Assembly: GCF_003171655.1 (NCBI RefSeq)
Contig: NZ_QFZL01000007.1
Location: forward strand, 62,001 to 126,000
DNA length: 64,000 nucleotides
Reading direction: 5' to 3'
Source of the DNA: Stakelama portus
Lineage (GTDB): Bacteria; Pseudomonadota; Alphaproteobacteria; Sphingomonadales; Sphingomonadaceae
Both the position numbers and the translations under genes were made by a program. The notes under the pieces were generated by a model. That model worked only from the letters and a program-made list of their open reading frames with translations. It made no database searches and was not told where the DNA came from. Shown here piece by piece: positions 35,845 to 45,238 of the stretch; positions within the stretch are counted from its first letter, which is position 1, and the number at the start of each line of letters is the position of its first letter.

Positions 35845-38800
35845 TCGATCTCTTCCTCTTTCCCGTCAACAGCCTCGATCGGCAGGTCGATCTCGCCCAT
35901 GATCCGATCGGTCTCGATCAGGATTTTCACGATCTTCTGATAATGGCCGATATCGTCCCAGCTCAGCACCCGTCCGCGCCGGTCCTTCAGCCATTTCTGC
36001 GCGGGCTGATAGCCGCCGATCGGGAAGCCCCAGGCGATGGCGGGCACGCTCGCGAAATACTGGTCGGGATTGATCCACACCTTGCCGTCCTCGAACTTCG
36101 GATAGCCGGCCGCCACGATATCGTCGCCCTCGCCTTCAAATGGATAGGGCGTGTCGCCGATCGCGGCGGGCTCCATCAGGTGCAGCCGGCGCAGCGCCTC
36201 CCCCTTTTCGCTGACATGGGCGAACGCCTCGGGCGAGGCGGGATAGGGGATGCGCGGGAAATCGATCTTCAGAAACTCGGCATAGGTCTCGCGATAGTTG
36301 GGCGCGTGGAGCACGCCATAAATATAGTCGAAGACCTTGATCTCGCTCGGCCGCGCATCGCCGGTGGCGGCGCGGAAGTCGTCGTCCGGGCCGGCCTGAT
36401 CGGCAGGGTCGATGCCGGCGGCGGTGCAGATGGCGGCGTAGAGTTTGGGGTGGAAGTTGATATGAACTGATTGATCCAGCGTGCCTTCATCAGGATAAAG
36501 GTAAAGAGGCGCTATGTAGTTCACCTCCTTTATACTTAGGGCGTGAAGCGTAATCGCGAGGTCGCTAACGAAGCAATCAGCGAACGCCCGCCCGCCCTCA
36601 ATTGTGCGTGTGCTGCACATTCCAAGGTTCTTTCTAGCTAGGAAATTTCTCGTTACCGCGTGGATGGGCCTACATATAAAACCCTTCGATTTCCCGGTGT
36701 AGAAAGTCCATCGGCTGTCCAGCGGTCTGTACGATACCTGCACCAAGTTCGATCGTGCGAAGTGAGCGATCACATCTGCCTTCGCCCACGCTACAGACCA
36801 ATTCTGTACATCCTTCCCTAGGTCGTATCGGCGTCGTAATGTTTCCACGTCAGATTGGGCAAAATCTTCAACGCGATCCCAGAGAGCTCCCTTATCCATA
36901 TCGATTGCTAGCTTATCGCGTGCCGTCACCATTCCCACGGAATTGACCGGCATAAACTCTGAAATTTGAAATCCCTTTGAGTAGTCTTCCTCAAGGTGGT
37001 AGCCCCTCGGAACGAAAGCATAATTCGGCGCCTTTATAGGAATCGAGTTAACTGCGAACGCCGTCATAGACCCGCCCCAAAGAGCTTTGTTTTTTGCATC
37101 TCTGCCCCCCCACAACTCACCGTGGCAAAGCAATGTAGAAGATTTTACTTGCTTATCACGCTTGCGCCGCTTGACAGCTACCATCACGGCAACGCCTTGC
37201 ATGATATCGAATACGTTCTTATCCAGCGACCCGTCAGGACTGATTTCGCCTTTGTTAGCATTCCCATGAAGGTCTACGACGTATACGCGGTCGAAAGTCT
37301 GTAGCAGATGCCAGCGCATTGCACGGAAGGTTGGATTGTCCAAGTATCCGTGGTTCGTAATAAGTCCAACAACTCCTTCGCCCGTCCTCTGGACCATGTG
37401 CTCGGCAAAGCGAATAAATTTTACATAGTCGTCCTGAAGCCAATGCTTCTTTTCTCCAAAATGAACGCCGTCGATGTATTTGTAATCTTCAATCAGCCCG
37501 GTGATCCACTCGCCATTATTCTGGGAAATTCCGGAATAAGGCGGGTTCCCGATCACGCACATGATCGGCGTCTGGCGCTTCACCTCGCTAGCCCCGCGCG
37601 CCTCGTCCGCCAGCGGCGCAAAGAACAGATCCCGCACCTCGCGCTCGGCGGGCTCCAGCGCATTGGTCAGCCATACCGACAGGCGCGGCGGGTTGGCGCT
37701 CGGCTTGTAGCCGGTCTGCTCCAGCTGCATGTCGAGCTTCATGTGGCACATGGCATAGCTGGCCATCAGTAGCTCGAAGCCGTGCAGGCGCGGCAGCAAA
37801 TCCTGCTCGACATAGCCCGACCATTTGCCCGGCGCGCGCGCCTTCACGCGGTCCGAAATCAGCTGCACCGCCTTGGCCAGGAAGGTGCCGGTGCCGGTCG
37901 CCGGATCGAGGATCTGGACCTTGTGCACCTCCTTCTTGATCGTCACCGGCTTGCCGGTCTTGGGGTTGTTGGTGCCGGTGTCCCAGTCGACCGTCACCTT
38001 GCTGGTATCGGCCAGCCCGTCGGCAAGGCCGAACTCGGCCTTGAGCACATCGTCCACGGCGCGGACGATGAAATCGACCACCGGTTCGGGCGTGTACCAC
38101 ACGCCCCGGCTCTTGCGCTTCTTCGGGTTATAGGCGGCAAGAAAGTCTTCGTAGAAGTGGATAAAGGGGTCGTTGCGCGCCGTGAACTGGCCATATTTCT
38201 CGAACAAAGAGTGCGGATCGCTAGCGCGCATCACCGCGACCAGATCGTCGACGATATAGGTCAGGCGCTTGGGCAGCGCGGGCCCGGCGATATATTCGAA
38301 CAGTCCTTTCAGAAACGGATTGGACGCGGGTAGATCGTCCATCGCCTCCTGTCGGCTGAAGGTGTTCAGATCATCATCGTGGAACCGCGCGGCGAACATG
38401 CCGTAGGTGATCGTCTCGGCATAGATATCGGCGAATTCGTCCGGCGTCAGATTGGGCAGCAGGTTCGCCTTGAAGCTCTTGAACTGCCCCTCCAGCCCCT
38501 TGCGCGCCTCCGCCTCATCGGCGAGCGCGATGGCGATCTCGTCCTTGATGATCGCCGCCTTGGCCGCCATCATCTCCGCCAGCTTTGCCGCTGATCGGAT
38601 CGCGATCGGCTTTTGCTCGGCGAACAGGCGGAGCTGGCGCTCCAGTTCCTCGAATTTGTCGGGCTTCGGCTGCAGCCCCATCACGAAATCGGCGATCGAG
38701 ACGAAGTGGACGGATTCGCCTTCACGGATAAATTCGAAATCGACGCCGTTGGTGTAGAGGAGGTTGGGGTACGCCTTTTCGTACCGCTTGCGCTGTTCGA

Positions 38801-39050
38801 CCGAATAGCCTTTCAGCTTGATGACATCCTTGTCGATGTCCTTGGCCTCGGCCCAGCCGAACGGCACGCCGTTACGCTCGAACAGGAAGTCAGGCATACC
38901 CGCTTCCGATTTCTTCGGCTCGTTGATAACGGTGATATCGGGATCGATATTTTCGAACAGTGCCTGCAACGCAGGGCGATAACTATGCTCGGTCGCCTGG
39001 CCACTTTCATATTTGGCCCGAACCGCGTCCAGATATTCCGATATCGTCAC
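35841..39050 (-). CDS. nuclease-methyltransferase fusion (type IIG/ISP-like restriction-modification enzyme)
   Basis: A 1069-residue single-chain enzyme. The N-terminal nuclease-like domain has PDFLFERNG...GWAEAKD (Asp54, Glu68, Lys70). A helical connector follows. The N6-adenine methyltransferase has GVWYTPEPVVDFIV near residue 318, motif I DPATGTGTFL near 380 and motif IV GNPPYSG near 500. The remainder to about residue 870 should hold target recognition, and the C-terminus resembles the specificity part of type ISP enzymes. There is no DEAD/helicase domain, unlike true type ISP. The segment 36460-37560 is clearly AT-richer than both flanks, which suggests exchange of the recognition domain. 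It overlaps the mrr-like gene. Confidence 0.88.
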   Translation of the reverse strand: MTISEYLDAVRAKYESGQATEHSYRPALQALFENIDPDITVINEPKKSEAGMPDFLFERNGVPFGWAEAKDIDKDVIKLKGYSVEQRKRYEKAYPNLLYTNGVDFEFIREGESVHFVSIADFVMGLQPKPDKFEELERQLRLFAEQKPIAIRSAAKLAEMMAAKAAIIKDEIAIALADEAEARKGLEGQFKSFKANLLPNLTPDEFADIYAETITYGMFAARFHDDDLNTFSRQEAMDDLPASNPFLKGLFEYIAGPALPKRLTYIVDDLVAVMRASDPHSLFEKYGQFTARNDPFIHFYEDFLAAYNPKKRKSRGVWYTPEPVVDFIVRAVDDVLKAEFGLADGLADTSKVTVDWDTGTNNPKTGKPVTIKKEVHKVQILDPATGTGTFLAKAVQLISDRVKARAPGKWSGYVEQDLLPRLHGFELLMASYAMCHMKLDMQLEQTGYKPSANPPRLSVWLTNALEPAEREVRDLFFAPLADEARGASEVKRQTPIMCVIGNPPYSGISQNNGEWITGLIEDYKYIDGVHFGEKKHWLQDDYVKFIRFAEHMVQRTGEGVVGLITNHGYLDNPTFRAMRWHLLQTFDRVYVVDLHGNANKGEISPDGSLDKNVFDIMQGVAVMVAVKRRKRDKQVKSSTLLCHGELWGGRDAKNKALWGGSMTAFAVNSIPIKAPNYAFVPRGYHLEEDYSKGFQISEFMPVNSVGMVTARDKLAIDMDKGALWDRVEDFAQSDVETLRRRYDLGKDVQNWSVAWAKADVIAHFARSNLVQVSYRPLDSRWTFYTGKSKGFICRPIHAVTRNFLARKNLGMCSTRTIEGGRAFADCFVSDLAITLHALSIKEVNYIAPLYLYPDEGTLDQSVHINFHPKLYAAICTAAGIDPADQAGPDDDFRAATGDARPSEIKVFDYIYGVLHAPNYRETYAEFLKIDFPRIPYPASPEAFAHVSEKGEALRRLHLMEPAAIGDTPYPFEGEGDDIVAAGYPKFEDGKVWINPDQYFASVPAIAWGFPIGGYQPAQKWLKDRRGRVLSWDDIGHYQKIVKILIETDRIMGEIDLPIEAVDGKEEEIE

Positions 39051-39140
39051 CAGTGCCCCTCCACAGCCCCACCCTGCCCCGAACCCGCGCCCGCCGCAAC
39101 GGCTGCGGCACTTCCGTCCGGTTCGCCCGTTGAGCCGGGC

Positions 39141-39434
39141 ATGGACGACACGATTGCCACGCTCACCGCCCGGATGCAGACCGCCGCCGAGGCGATGGAT
39201 TTTGAGGAGGCGCGGCGACTGCGCGATCGCATCGCGTTGCTGCGCGGCGGGGCCGATGCGCGGGCCGCTGCCGCCGCCGACACCTCGGGTCTGACGCGGC
39301 AGCAGCCCGGCGCGATGGGGCTTGGCACCAGCCGCGCCCGCCCTTCCCGACCGCCGGGATGGAAGCCCCCGTCAAAGCCCGATCCGATGACCGCCGGGCG
39401 AAATCGTCGCGGCGACAGGCGCAGCGGCGATTGA
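39141..39434 (+). CDS. small UVR-motif protein
   Basis: A 97-residue protein starting at ATG 39141 inside a longer open frame. Residues 1-35 form a UVR motif (LTARMQTAAEAMDFEEARRLRDRIALL), the helical hairpin by which UvrB contacts UvrC and UvrA. The rest is low-complexity, with Ala- and Pro/Arg-rich parts. It ends 93 bases before uvrA on the same strand, so a link to nucleotide excision repair is plausible but not shown. Confidence 0.72.
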   Translation: MDDTIATLTARMQTAAEAMDFEEARRLRDRIALLRGGADARAAAAADTSGLTRQQPGAMGLGTSRARPSRPPGWKPPSKPDPMTAGRNRRGDRRSGD

Positions 39435-39527
39435 TCGCGCATCGCCCACGCTCCCCCTCGCATCATCGCACCCGCGCCCCTATCTCCCCCCTGTACCTTC
39501 CCCAGGAACAGAAGTAGAACTCCTCGC

Positions 39528-42500
39528 ATGAGCCTTACCCATATTTCCGTCCGCAACGCGCGTGAGCACAATCTCAAGGGCGTCGATGTCGATATTCCGC
39601 GCGACACGCTGACGGTGATCACCGGGCTGTCGGGGTCGGGCAAATCGAGCCTCGCCTTCGATACCATCTATGCCGAGGGGCAGCGGCGTTACGTCGAGTC
39701 GCTTTCCGCCTATGCGCGCCAGTTCCTTGAGATGATGCAGAAGCCCGATGTGGAGAGCATCGACGGCCTCTCCCCCGCCATTTCGATCGAACAGAAGACG
39801 ACGAGCCGCAACCCGCGCTCCACCGTCGCGACGGTGACGGAGATCTACGATTATATGCGCCTGCTCTGGGCGCGGGTCGGCATCCCCTATTCGCCCGCCA
39901 CCGGCCTGCCGATTTCGGCGCAGACCGTGTCGCAGATGGTCGATCGCGTGCTCGCGCTGCCAGAGGGGACGCGGCTGCTGCTGCTCGCCCCCGTCGTGCG
40001 CGGGCGCAAGGGCGAATATCGCAAGGAACTCGCCGAATGGCAGAAGGCGGGGTTCCAGCGCGTCCGCATCGACGGCGAAACCTATCTGATCGAGGAAGCC
40101 CCCGCGCTCGACAAGAAATACAAGCACGACATCGAAGTGGTGGTCGACCGGCTGGTAGTGCGTGAGGATATCGCGACGCGGCTGGCCGACAGTTTCGAAA
40201 CCGCGCTGAAGCTCGCCGACGGCCTCGCCTATGTGGATCTGGTCGACGGCACCGTGGCGGAGCTCTCTCCCTCTCCCCCTGGGGGAGAGGGCCGGGGTGA
40301 GGGGATCGCCACAAGCGCGGCCGTCCGCGAAGCGCCGCAGGCCTTCCGCGCCGAGGGCAGCCCCTCTCCCAACCCTCTCCCCCACGGGGAGAGGGCCAAG
40401 GGCATGAAGGGCGCCGGCATCCCCGACAATCGCATCGTCTTCTCCGAACGCTTCGCCTGCCCGGTCAGCGGCTTCACCATCCCCGAAATCGAACCGCGGC
40501 TGTTCAGCTTCAACGCGCCGCAGGGCGCCTGTCCGGCGTGCGACGGCCTGGGCGAACGGCTGGAATTCGACGAGGATCTGGTCGTCCCCAATGACGAGCT
40601 CACGCTGAAAAAAGGCGCGATCGTCCCCTGGGCGAAATCCAATCCCCCCAGCCCCTATTATATGCAGGTGCTGGGCAGCCTCGCCCGCGAATATGGTTTC
40701 AAGCTCGATACGCCGTGGAAGGACCTGTCGGAGGATATCCGCCACGTCATCCTGCACGGCACCGGCGGCATTCCCGTCACGCTCACCTTTGTCGACGGCC
40801 GAAAGAGCTATGACGTCAAAAAGCCGTTCGAGGGCGTCATCGGCAACCTCAACCGCCGCCTGATCCAGACCGAAAGCGCCTGGATGCGCGAGGAGCTGTC
40901 CAAATATCAGGCGTCGCATCCGTGCGAAACCTGCGGCGGCGCGCGATTGAAGCCCGAAGCGCTGGCGGTGAAGATCGCCGGCAAGGACATCAGCTATGCC
41001 ACCCGCCTGTCGGTGGTCGACGCGCTGGCATGGTTCGAAAAACTCCCCGCCACGCTCACCGGTCAGCAGCGGGAGATTGCCCGCGCGATCCTGAAAGAGA
41101 TCGACGAGCGGCTGGGCTTTCTCAACAATGTCGGGCTCGATTACCTCAATCTCGATCGCACCAGCGGCACCCTGTCGGGCGGCGAAAGCCAGCGCATCCG
41201 CCTCGCGTCCCAGATCGGCTCGGGCCTGTCCGGCGTGCTCTATGTCCTCGACGAACCCAGTATCGGCCTGCACCAGCGCGACAACGACATGCTGCTCGCC
41301 ACGCTCCGCCGCCTGCGCGATCTGGGCAATACCGTCATCGTCGTCGAACATGACGAGGATGCGATCCGCAGCGCCGACTATATCCTCGACATGGGCCCCG
41401 GCGCGGGCGTGCATGGCGGCCAAGTCGTCGCGCGCGGCACGCTTCCCGAAATCCTCGCGACCGAAGGATCGGTGACCGCCGATTACCTCAACGGCACCCG
41501 CGCGATCCCCGTGCCCGAAAAGCGGCGCAAGGGCACCGGCAAGAAGCTGACGGTGCATAACGCCACCGCCAACAACCTCACCGGCGTCACTGCGTCGATC
41601 CCGCTTGGCACCTTCACCTGCATCACCGGCGTGTCCGGCTCGGGCAAATCGAGCTTCACCATCGACACGCTCTATGCCGCCGCCGCGCGGCAACTCAACG
41701 GCGCGCGCGTGCTGGCGGGCAAGCATGACAAGATCACCGGGCTCGAACATCTCGACAAGGTGATCGACATTGATCAGTCGCCGATCGGCCGCACCCCGCG
41801 CAGCAACCCGGCGACCTATACCGGCGCCTTCACCAATATCCGCGACTGGTTCGCCGGCCTGCCCGAGGCTCAGGCGCGCGGCTACAAGCCCGGCCGCTTC
41901 AGCTTCAACGTCAAGGGCGGCCGGTGCGAAGCGTGCCAGGGCGATGGCGTGCTCAAGATCGAAATGCACTTCCTGCCCGACGTCTATGTCGAATGCGATG
42001 TGTGCCACGGCGCGCGCTACAATCGCGAAACGCTGGAGGTGAAGTTCAAGGGGCGCAGCATCGCCGATGTGCTCGACATGACGGTCGAGGACGCCGTCGA
42101 ATTCTTCAAGGCCGTCCCCCCGATCCGCGACAAGATGGCGATGCTCGCCGAAGTCGGCCTGGGGTACGTCAAGGTCGGGCAACAGGCGACCACCCTGTCC
42201 GGCGGCGAGGCCCAGCGCGTCAAACTCGCCAAGGAACTAAGCCGCCGCGCCACCGGCAACACGCTCTACATACTCGACGAACCCACCACCGGCCTGCATT
42301 TCGAGGACGTCCGCAAACTGCTCGAAGTGCTCCACGCGCTGGTCGAACAGGGGAATACGGTCGTCGTCATCGAGCATAATCTGGACGTGATCAAAACGGC
42401 CGACTGGATTCTCGACCTCGGGCCAGAGGGCGGCGTCAAGGGTGGCGAGATCGTAGCGGAGGGCGCCCCGGAAAAGGTCGCCGCCGAGCCAAAGAGCTAC

Positions 42501-42581
42501 ACCGGCCACTACCTCGCCCCGCTGTTGCGAGGCGTGACCCGGGACGAGCCCGTCCTGAGCGAAGCCGACGCGTCAGCGTAG
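39528..42581 (+). CDS. uvrA: UvrABC system protein A, with in-frame repeat insertion
   Basis: A 1017-residue DNA damage sensor, longer than the usual 940-970. It has two ABC modules: Walker [13 protein letters not shown] near residue 34 and [12 protein letters not shown] near 702, with signatures [12 protein letters not shown] and [12 protein letters not shown]. The zinc-finger cysteine pairs are CPACDG/CETCGG and [14 protein letters not shown]. The normal UvrA sequence is interrupted at about residues 244-291 by Ser/Pro/Gly-rich sequence encoded by an inverted repeat. The frame is kept and all motifs remain, so the protein may still work. The C-terminus [11 protein letters not shown] is complete. 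Confidence 0.96.
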   Translation: MSLTHISVRNAREHNLKGVDVDIPRDTLTVITGLSGSGKSSLAFDTIYAEGQRRYVESLSAYARQFLEMMQKPDVESIDGLSPAISIEQKTTSRNPRSTVATVTEIYDYMRLLWARVGIPYSPATGLPISAQTVSQMVDRVLALPEGTRLLLLAPVVRGRKGEYRKELAEWQKAGFQRVRIDGETYLIEEAPALDKKYKHDIEVVVDRLVVREDIATRLADSFETALKLADGLAYVDLVDGTVAELSPSPPGGEGRGEGIATSAAVREAPQAFRAEGSPSPNPLPHGERAKGMKGAGIPDNRIVFSERFACPVSGFTIPEIEPRLFSFNAPQGACPACDGLGERLEFDEDLVVPNDELTLKKGAIVPWAKSNPPSPYYMQVLGSLAREYGFKLDTPWKDLSEDIRHVILHGTGGIPVTLTFVDGRKSYDVKKPFEGVIGNLNRRLIQTESAWMREELSKYQASHPCETCGGARLKPEALAVKIAGKDISYATRLSVVDALAWFEKLPATLTGQQREIARAILKEIDERLGFLNNVGLDYLNLDRTSGTLSGGESQRIRLASQIGSGLSGVLYVLDEPSIGLHQRDNDMLLATLRRLRDLGNTVIVVEHDEDAIRSADYILDMGPGAGVHGGQVVARGTLPEILATEGSVTADYLNGTRAIPVPEKRRKGTGKKLTVHNATANNLTGVTASIPLGTFTCITGVSGSGKSSFTIDTLYAAAARQLNGARVLAGKHDKITGLEHLDKVIDIDQSPIGRTPRSNPATYTGAFTNIRDWFAGLPEAQARGYKPGRFSFNVKGGRCEACQGDGVLKIEMHFLPDVYVECDVCHGARYNRETLEVKFKGRSIADVLDMTVEDAVEFFKAVPPIRDKMAMLAEVGLGYVKVGQQATTLSGGEAQRVKLAKELSRRATGNTLYILDEPTTGLHFEDVRKLLEVLHALVEQGNTVVVIEHNLDVIKTADWILDLGPEGGVKGGEIVAEGAPEKVAAEPKSYTGHYLAPLLRGVTRDEPVLSEADASA
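40264..40396. repeat. REPIN-like inverted doublet inside uvrA
   Basis: The left arm (about 40269-40304) begins ccctctccccctgggggaga and ends gtgagggg. The right arm (40361-40396), read on the minus strand, begins ccctctccccgtgggggaga and ends in gagagggg. They are inverted copies 56 bases apart. Repeats of this form are normally found between genes in proteobacteria, but here they are translated as [13 protein letters not shown] and [15 protein letters not shown]. Confidence 0.8.
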
Positions 42582-42655
42582 GCGAAGGGCCGGAGGCGGT
42601 GGTGAAGGAGAAGCGCTCCTATACCGGAAAGTATCTTGAGTCGTTACTTGAATGA
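42580..42655 (+). pseudogene. relic of a second UvrA C-terminus
   Basis: Directly after the uvrA stop, in another frame, the sequence reads [20 protein letters not shown] and ends SLLE-stop at 42653-42655. It aligns with the end of UvrA ([23 protein letters not shown] in this genome's intact copy). It has no start and is about 23 codons long. It is best read as the left-over tail of another uvrA allele after recombination at the 3' end. Confidence 0.65.
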
Positions 42656-42748
42656 CGGAGCCTCAAAGCGCGGAAAGAGAAATTGAACCAAATTTTGCGT
42701 GGTTGAAGTTAATAAAAAAAAGGGGCAGCCTCCGTTCAGGAGAGGGGC

Positions 42749-44695
42749 ATGCGTCTAATAAGAGCGGACATCAAAAACTTTCGCGCCATTTGTGACCTTA
42801 GCGTTGACATCCGACAGCATACCACCCTCATAGGTGCGAATGGGGTTGGGAAATCTTGCATTCTCAAGGCGATTGACAAGTTTTTTTCGAAATCTGCGAA
42901 TATTTCGATCGAGGATTTTCACGAGAGAAATGTCAGCGACCCAATAGAAATCACGCTCACCTTCAGCGATTTCACCTGCGAAGAGGCCGAGGTTTTCTCT
43001 TCAAAAATTCACGAAAATCAAATGTCGGTGTCACGCATCTTTTACGCAGGCGCTGCCGCGCGTGATAATGGTAAATATTTCGGCGTATCGCTTCGGTCCC
43101 CAGCGCTGCAGGCAATCAGGCTCATCGAGGGCGCTACGCAACGGCGCGCCGCCCATAATGCTTTAGCCGGAACTGAAGGGTTCGAGGACCTGCTGGCAGC
43201 TTCAAATGCCACGCAGTTGGCGGAGAACATGGAAGCATGGGAAGCAGCACATCCAGAGAATTGCGTTCTAGCCAAAGATGATGGTCAATTTTTTGGCTTC
43301 TCAAACGTAGCACGCGGCTCGTTAGCTAAGTTTATTTCATTCGTATTTGTTCCCGCAGTCCGAGATGCAACCTCTGATTCAACGGACAGCCGCGGGTCCG
43401 TTATCAATCAACTCATTGAGTTAATTGTCAAATCTGTCGTTCAAAAAAGAGAGGATATTGTCGCGTGGCAGGCGGAGGCATCCAAGAAATACAAAGAACT
43501 TCTTGATCCGCAGAATCTAGGTGAATTGGCGGAATTAGCTAGCGAACTGTCTGAGACTTTAAATGTATTCTATGGAGAAACCAACATAGATCTTAATTGG
43601 CGAACGCCGGAAGATCTACAAGTCGCGCTCCCGTTTGCAGACGTTAAGCTCATGGAGCAAGGTTATGTTGGACCGGTGGAAAACAAAGGACATGGCCTGC
43701 AACGAGCATTCATATTCACTCTATTGCAACACCTTGCCAAGGCTTTGTCTCTCTCTGTCGCAGAGGACGTCGAAAATGACGAACAAGAAGCCGAAGCGAT
43801 AGAATCCCATTCAGTCATTCTAGCAATCGAAGAACCTGAGCTTTATCAGCACCCTATTAAGCAGCGTCACATCGCAAAAGTTCTCGAACGAATTAGCGCC
43901 GGGCACATTCCAGGAGTAATGTCACAGACCCAGGTTATTCTCTGCTCGCACTCGCCACACTTTGTCTCGACAGAACGTTTCGATGACGTTTGCCTAGCGC
44001 GACGCGAGGTCGTCGAGGAAGGCCAATCCCCGCAGTGCGTGGTTCGGCGGGTTTCGTATCAGGCCGTACTAACCGCCCTAGACGCCGCCTATCTCAATGA
44101 AAATCCGGGCCACGATGTCGAAGGACTAAAGGCCCGCCTACACGTCGTCGACGAATCCGTTAACGAAGGCTTCTTCTGTAACGTAGCCGTACTCGTAGAA
44201 GGCGTCGGTGATCGCGCCGCCCTATTGGCTGTAGCAGGGGCAAAGCAAATCGATTTACCTGCGGCCGGTATCGCGATCATTCCAGTCGGAGGGAAGGGAA
44301 ACTTGGATCGGCCGCTCGCGATATTTCGTCTACTCAAAATTCCGACATACGTGATCTTTGACAGCGACGGCGACAAAAATGAGGGAGAACAGAAGCCTCA
44401 TCAGAATCTTGCCATTCAACGACTCTGTGGAGAAACTGATCCCGTTTCTGTCAGAATGCTCGTCGCCAGTAATTTTGCTTCATTCGACACCAATTTGAAT
44501 ATCGTTCTCAAGGAGGAATTGGGAGAGCACTATCAGAATCAGGTTGAAATTGCGGCGTTTAAATATGGTATGAAGGCGAAAGATGTGGTCAAAAATCCGG
44601 TTGGTTTTGCTTCCGTCGTAAGCGGATGCCTTGCTCTCGGAGGAACATGTGGTACTCTATCGAACATGTTGGACAGGATCCTAGAACTCACTTGA
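42749..44695 (+). CDS. OLD-family ATPase with TOPRIM nuclease domain
   Basis: A 648-residue protein. The N-terminal SMC/RecF-like ATPase has Walker A LIGANGVGKSC (residues 27-37) and Walker B VILAIEEPELYQHP near residue 354, followed by LCSHSPHFVS. The C-terminal TOPRIM domain has VLVEGVGDRAAL near 480 (Glu) and VIFDSDGDKN near 537 (DxD). OLD nucleases act in anti-phage defence, alone or with partners (GajA of Gabija is one). The RBS aggag lies six bases before ATG 42749. The gene is much AT-richer than the surrounding genome, a sign of transfer. A small WYL gene follows after six bases. Confidence 0.92.
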   Translation: MRLIRADIKNFRAICDLSVDIRQHTTLIGANGVGKSCILKAIDKFFSKSANISIEDFHERNVSDPIEITLTFSDFTCEEAEVFSSKIHENQMSVSRIFYAGAAARDNGKYFGVSLRSPALQAIRLIEGATQRRAAHNALAGTEGFEDLLAASNATQLAENMEAWEAAHPENCVLAKDDGQFFGFSNVARGSLAKFISFVFVPAVRDATSDSTDSRGSVINQLIELIVKSVVQKREDIVAWQAEASKKYKELLDPQNLGELAELASELSETLNVFYGETNIDLNWRTPEDLQVALPFADVKLMEQGYVGPVENKGHGLQRAFIFTLLQHLAKALSLSVAEDVENDEQEAEAIESHSVILAIEEPELYQHPIKQRHIAKVLERISAGHIPGVMSQTQVILCSHSPHFVSTERFDDVCLARREVVEEGQSPQCVVRRVSYQAVLTALDAAYLNENPGHDVEGLKARLHVVDESVNEGFFCNVAVLVEGVGDRAALLAVAGAKQIDLPAAGIAIIPVGGKGNLDRPLAIFRLLKIPTYVIFDSDGDKNEGEQKPHQNLAIQRLCGETDPVSVRMLVASNFASFDTNLNIVLKEELGEHYQNQVEIAAFKYGMKAKDVVKNPVGFASVVSGCLALGGTCGTLSNMLDRILELT

Positions 44696-44701
44696 ATTAC
44701 A

Positions 44702-44989
44702 ATGAATTTTAAGTCCGAAATTATTCTAGCAATTCGAGGGCTCAATATCATTGAGTTCACGTACAAAGGTAATTTGCGTAGAGTGGAGCCGCACGCCCTT
44801 GGGTACAATGCCCGTGGAATTGGCACCCTCTGCGGCTGGCAACTTTCCGGCGGGAGCGGCGAGGACTGGAGAGATTTTCACGTCGATATCATATCGAACC
44901 TGGTAGTCACTGAAGGCGTTTTCGACAAGCCAAGAGACGGTTTCAATTCGAACGGTACGAATCTATCCACGCTGCTCTATTCGCTTTAG
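44702..44989 (+). CDS. stand-alone WYL-domain protein
   Basis: A 95-residue protein that is almost only a WYL-type SH3-like domain: AIRGLNIIEFTYKGNLRRVEP, then HALGYNARGIGTLCGWQ, then WRDFHVDIISNLVV and FDKPRDGFN. It has no helix-turn-helix. WYL domains bind ligands or nucleic acid and often control defence genes or enzymes. It starts six bases after the OLD gene stop and has the same AT-rich composition, so it is likely part of the same module as a sensor or control subunit. That role is inference. Confidence 0.8.
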   Translation: MNFKSEIILAIRGLNIIEFTYKGNLRRVEPHALGYNARGIGTLCGWQLSGGSGEDWRDFHVDIISNLVVTEGVFDKPRDGFNSNGTNLSTLLYSL

Positions 44990-45238
44990 TTTGATCCCGA
45001 GGAGTTCGGCGACAGTACACCCAACTCGCAGCGGACGTAATTTCGCTTCCGGGACTTACCAAATAGCAAACTCGCCCAATCCATCGGCCTAGCCGCCGAG
45101 AAGGGCTTTCGCTGGTAACAGCGCGTAGCCGCCATTTGGGCATCATTGAGCCGCCCTGCTGGCTACCGCGGGAACTGCGCGATCTGACCGGCACGACGCA
45201 TCACGGAACCCCTCCCGCCCCATACTCGTTTCTCCCGC
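44990..45238. other. intergenic scar after the OLD-WYL module
   Basis: About 250 bases with no gene I can support. Composition shifts from AT-richer back to GC-rich here. A short open stretch reading NSKLAQSIGLAAEKGFRW and a stop may be debris of an older gene. I found no clear integrase, direct repeat or attachment site. Confidence 0.4.

Noticed and set aside
36460..37560. Possible insertion of a foreign gene inside the methyltransferase
   Set aside because: The reading frame is continuous through the AT-rich segment and fits a recognition domain, so it is a domain swap rather than an inserted gene.
39480..42182. 900-codon open frame on the minus strand over uvrA
   Set aside because: It is antisense to a complete UvrA with all motifs, and no family pattern is seen.
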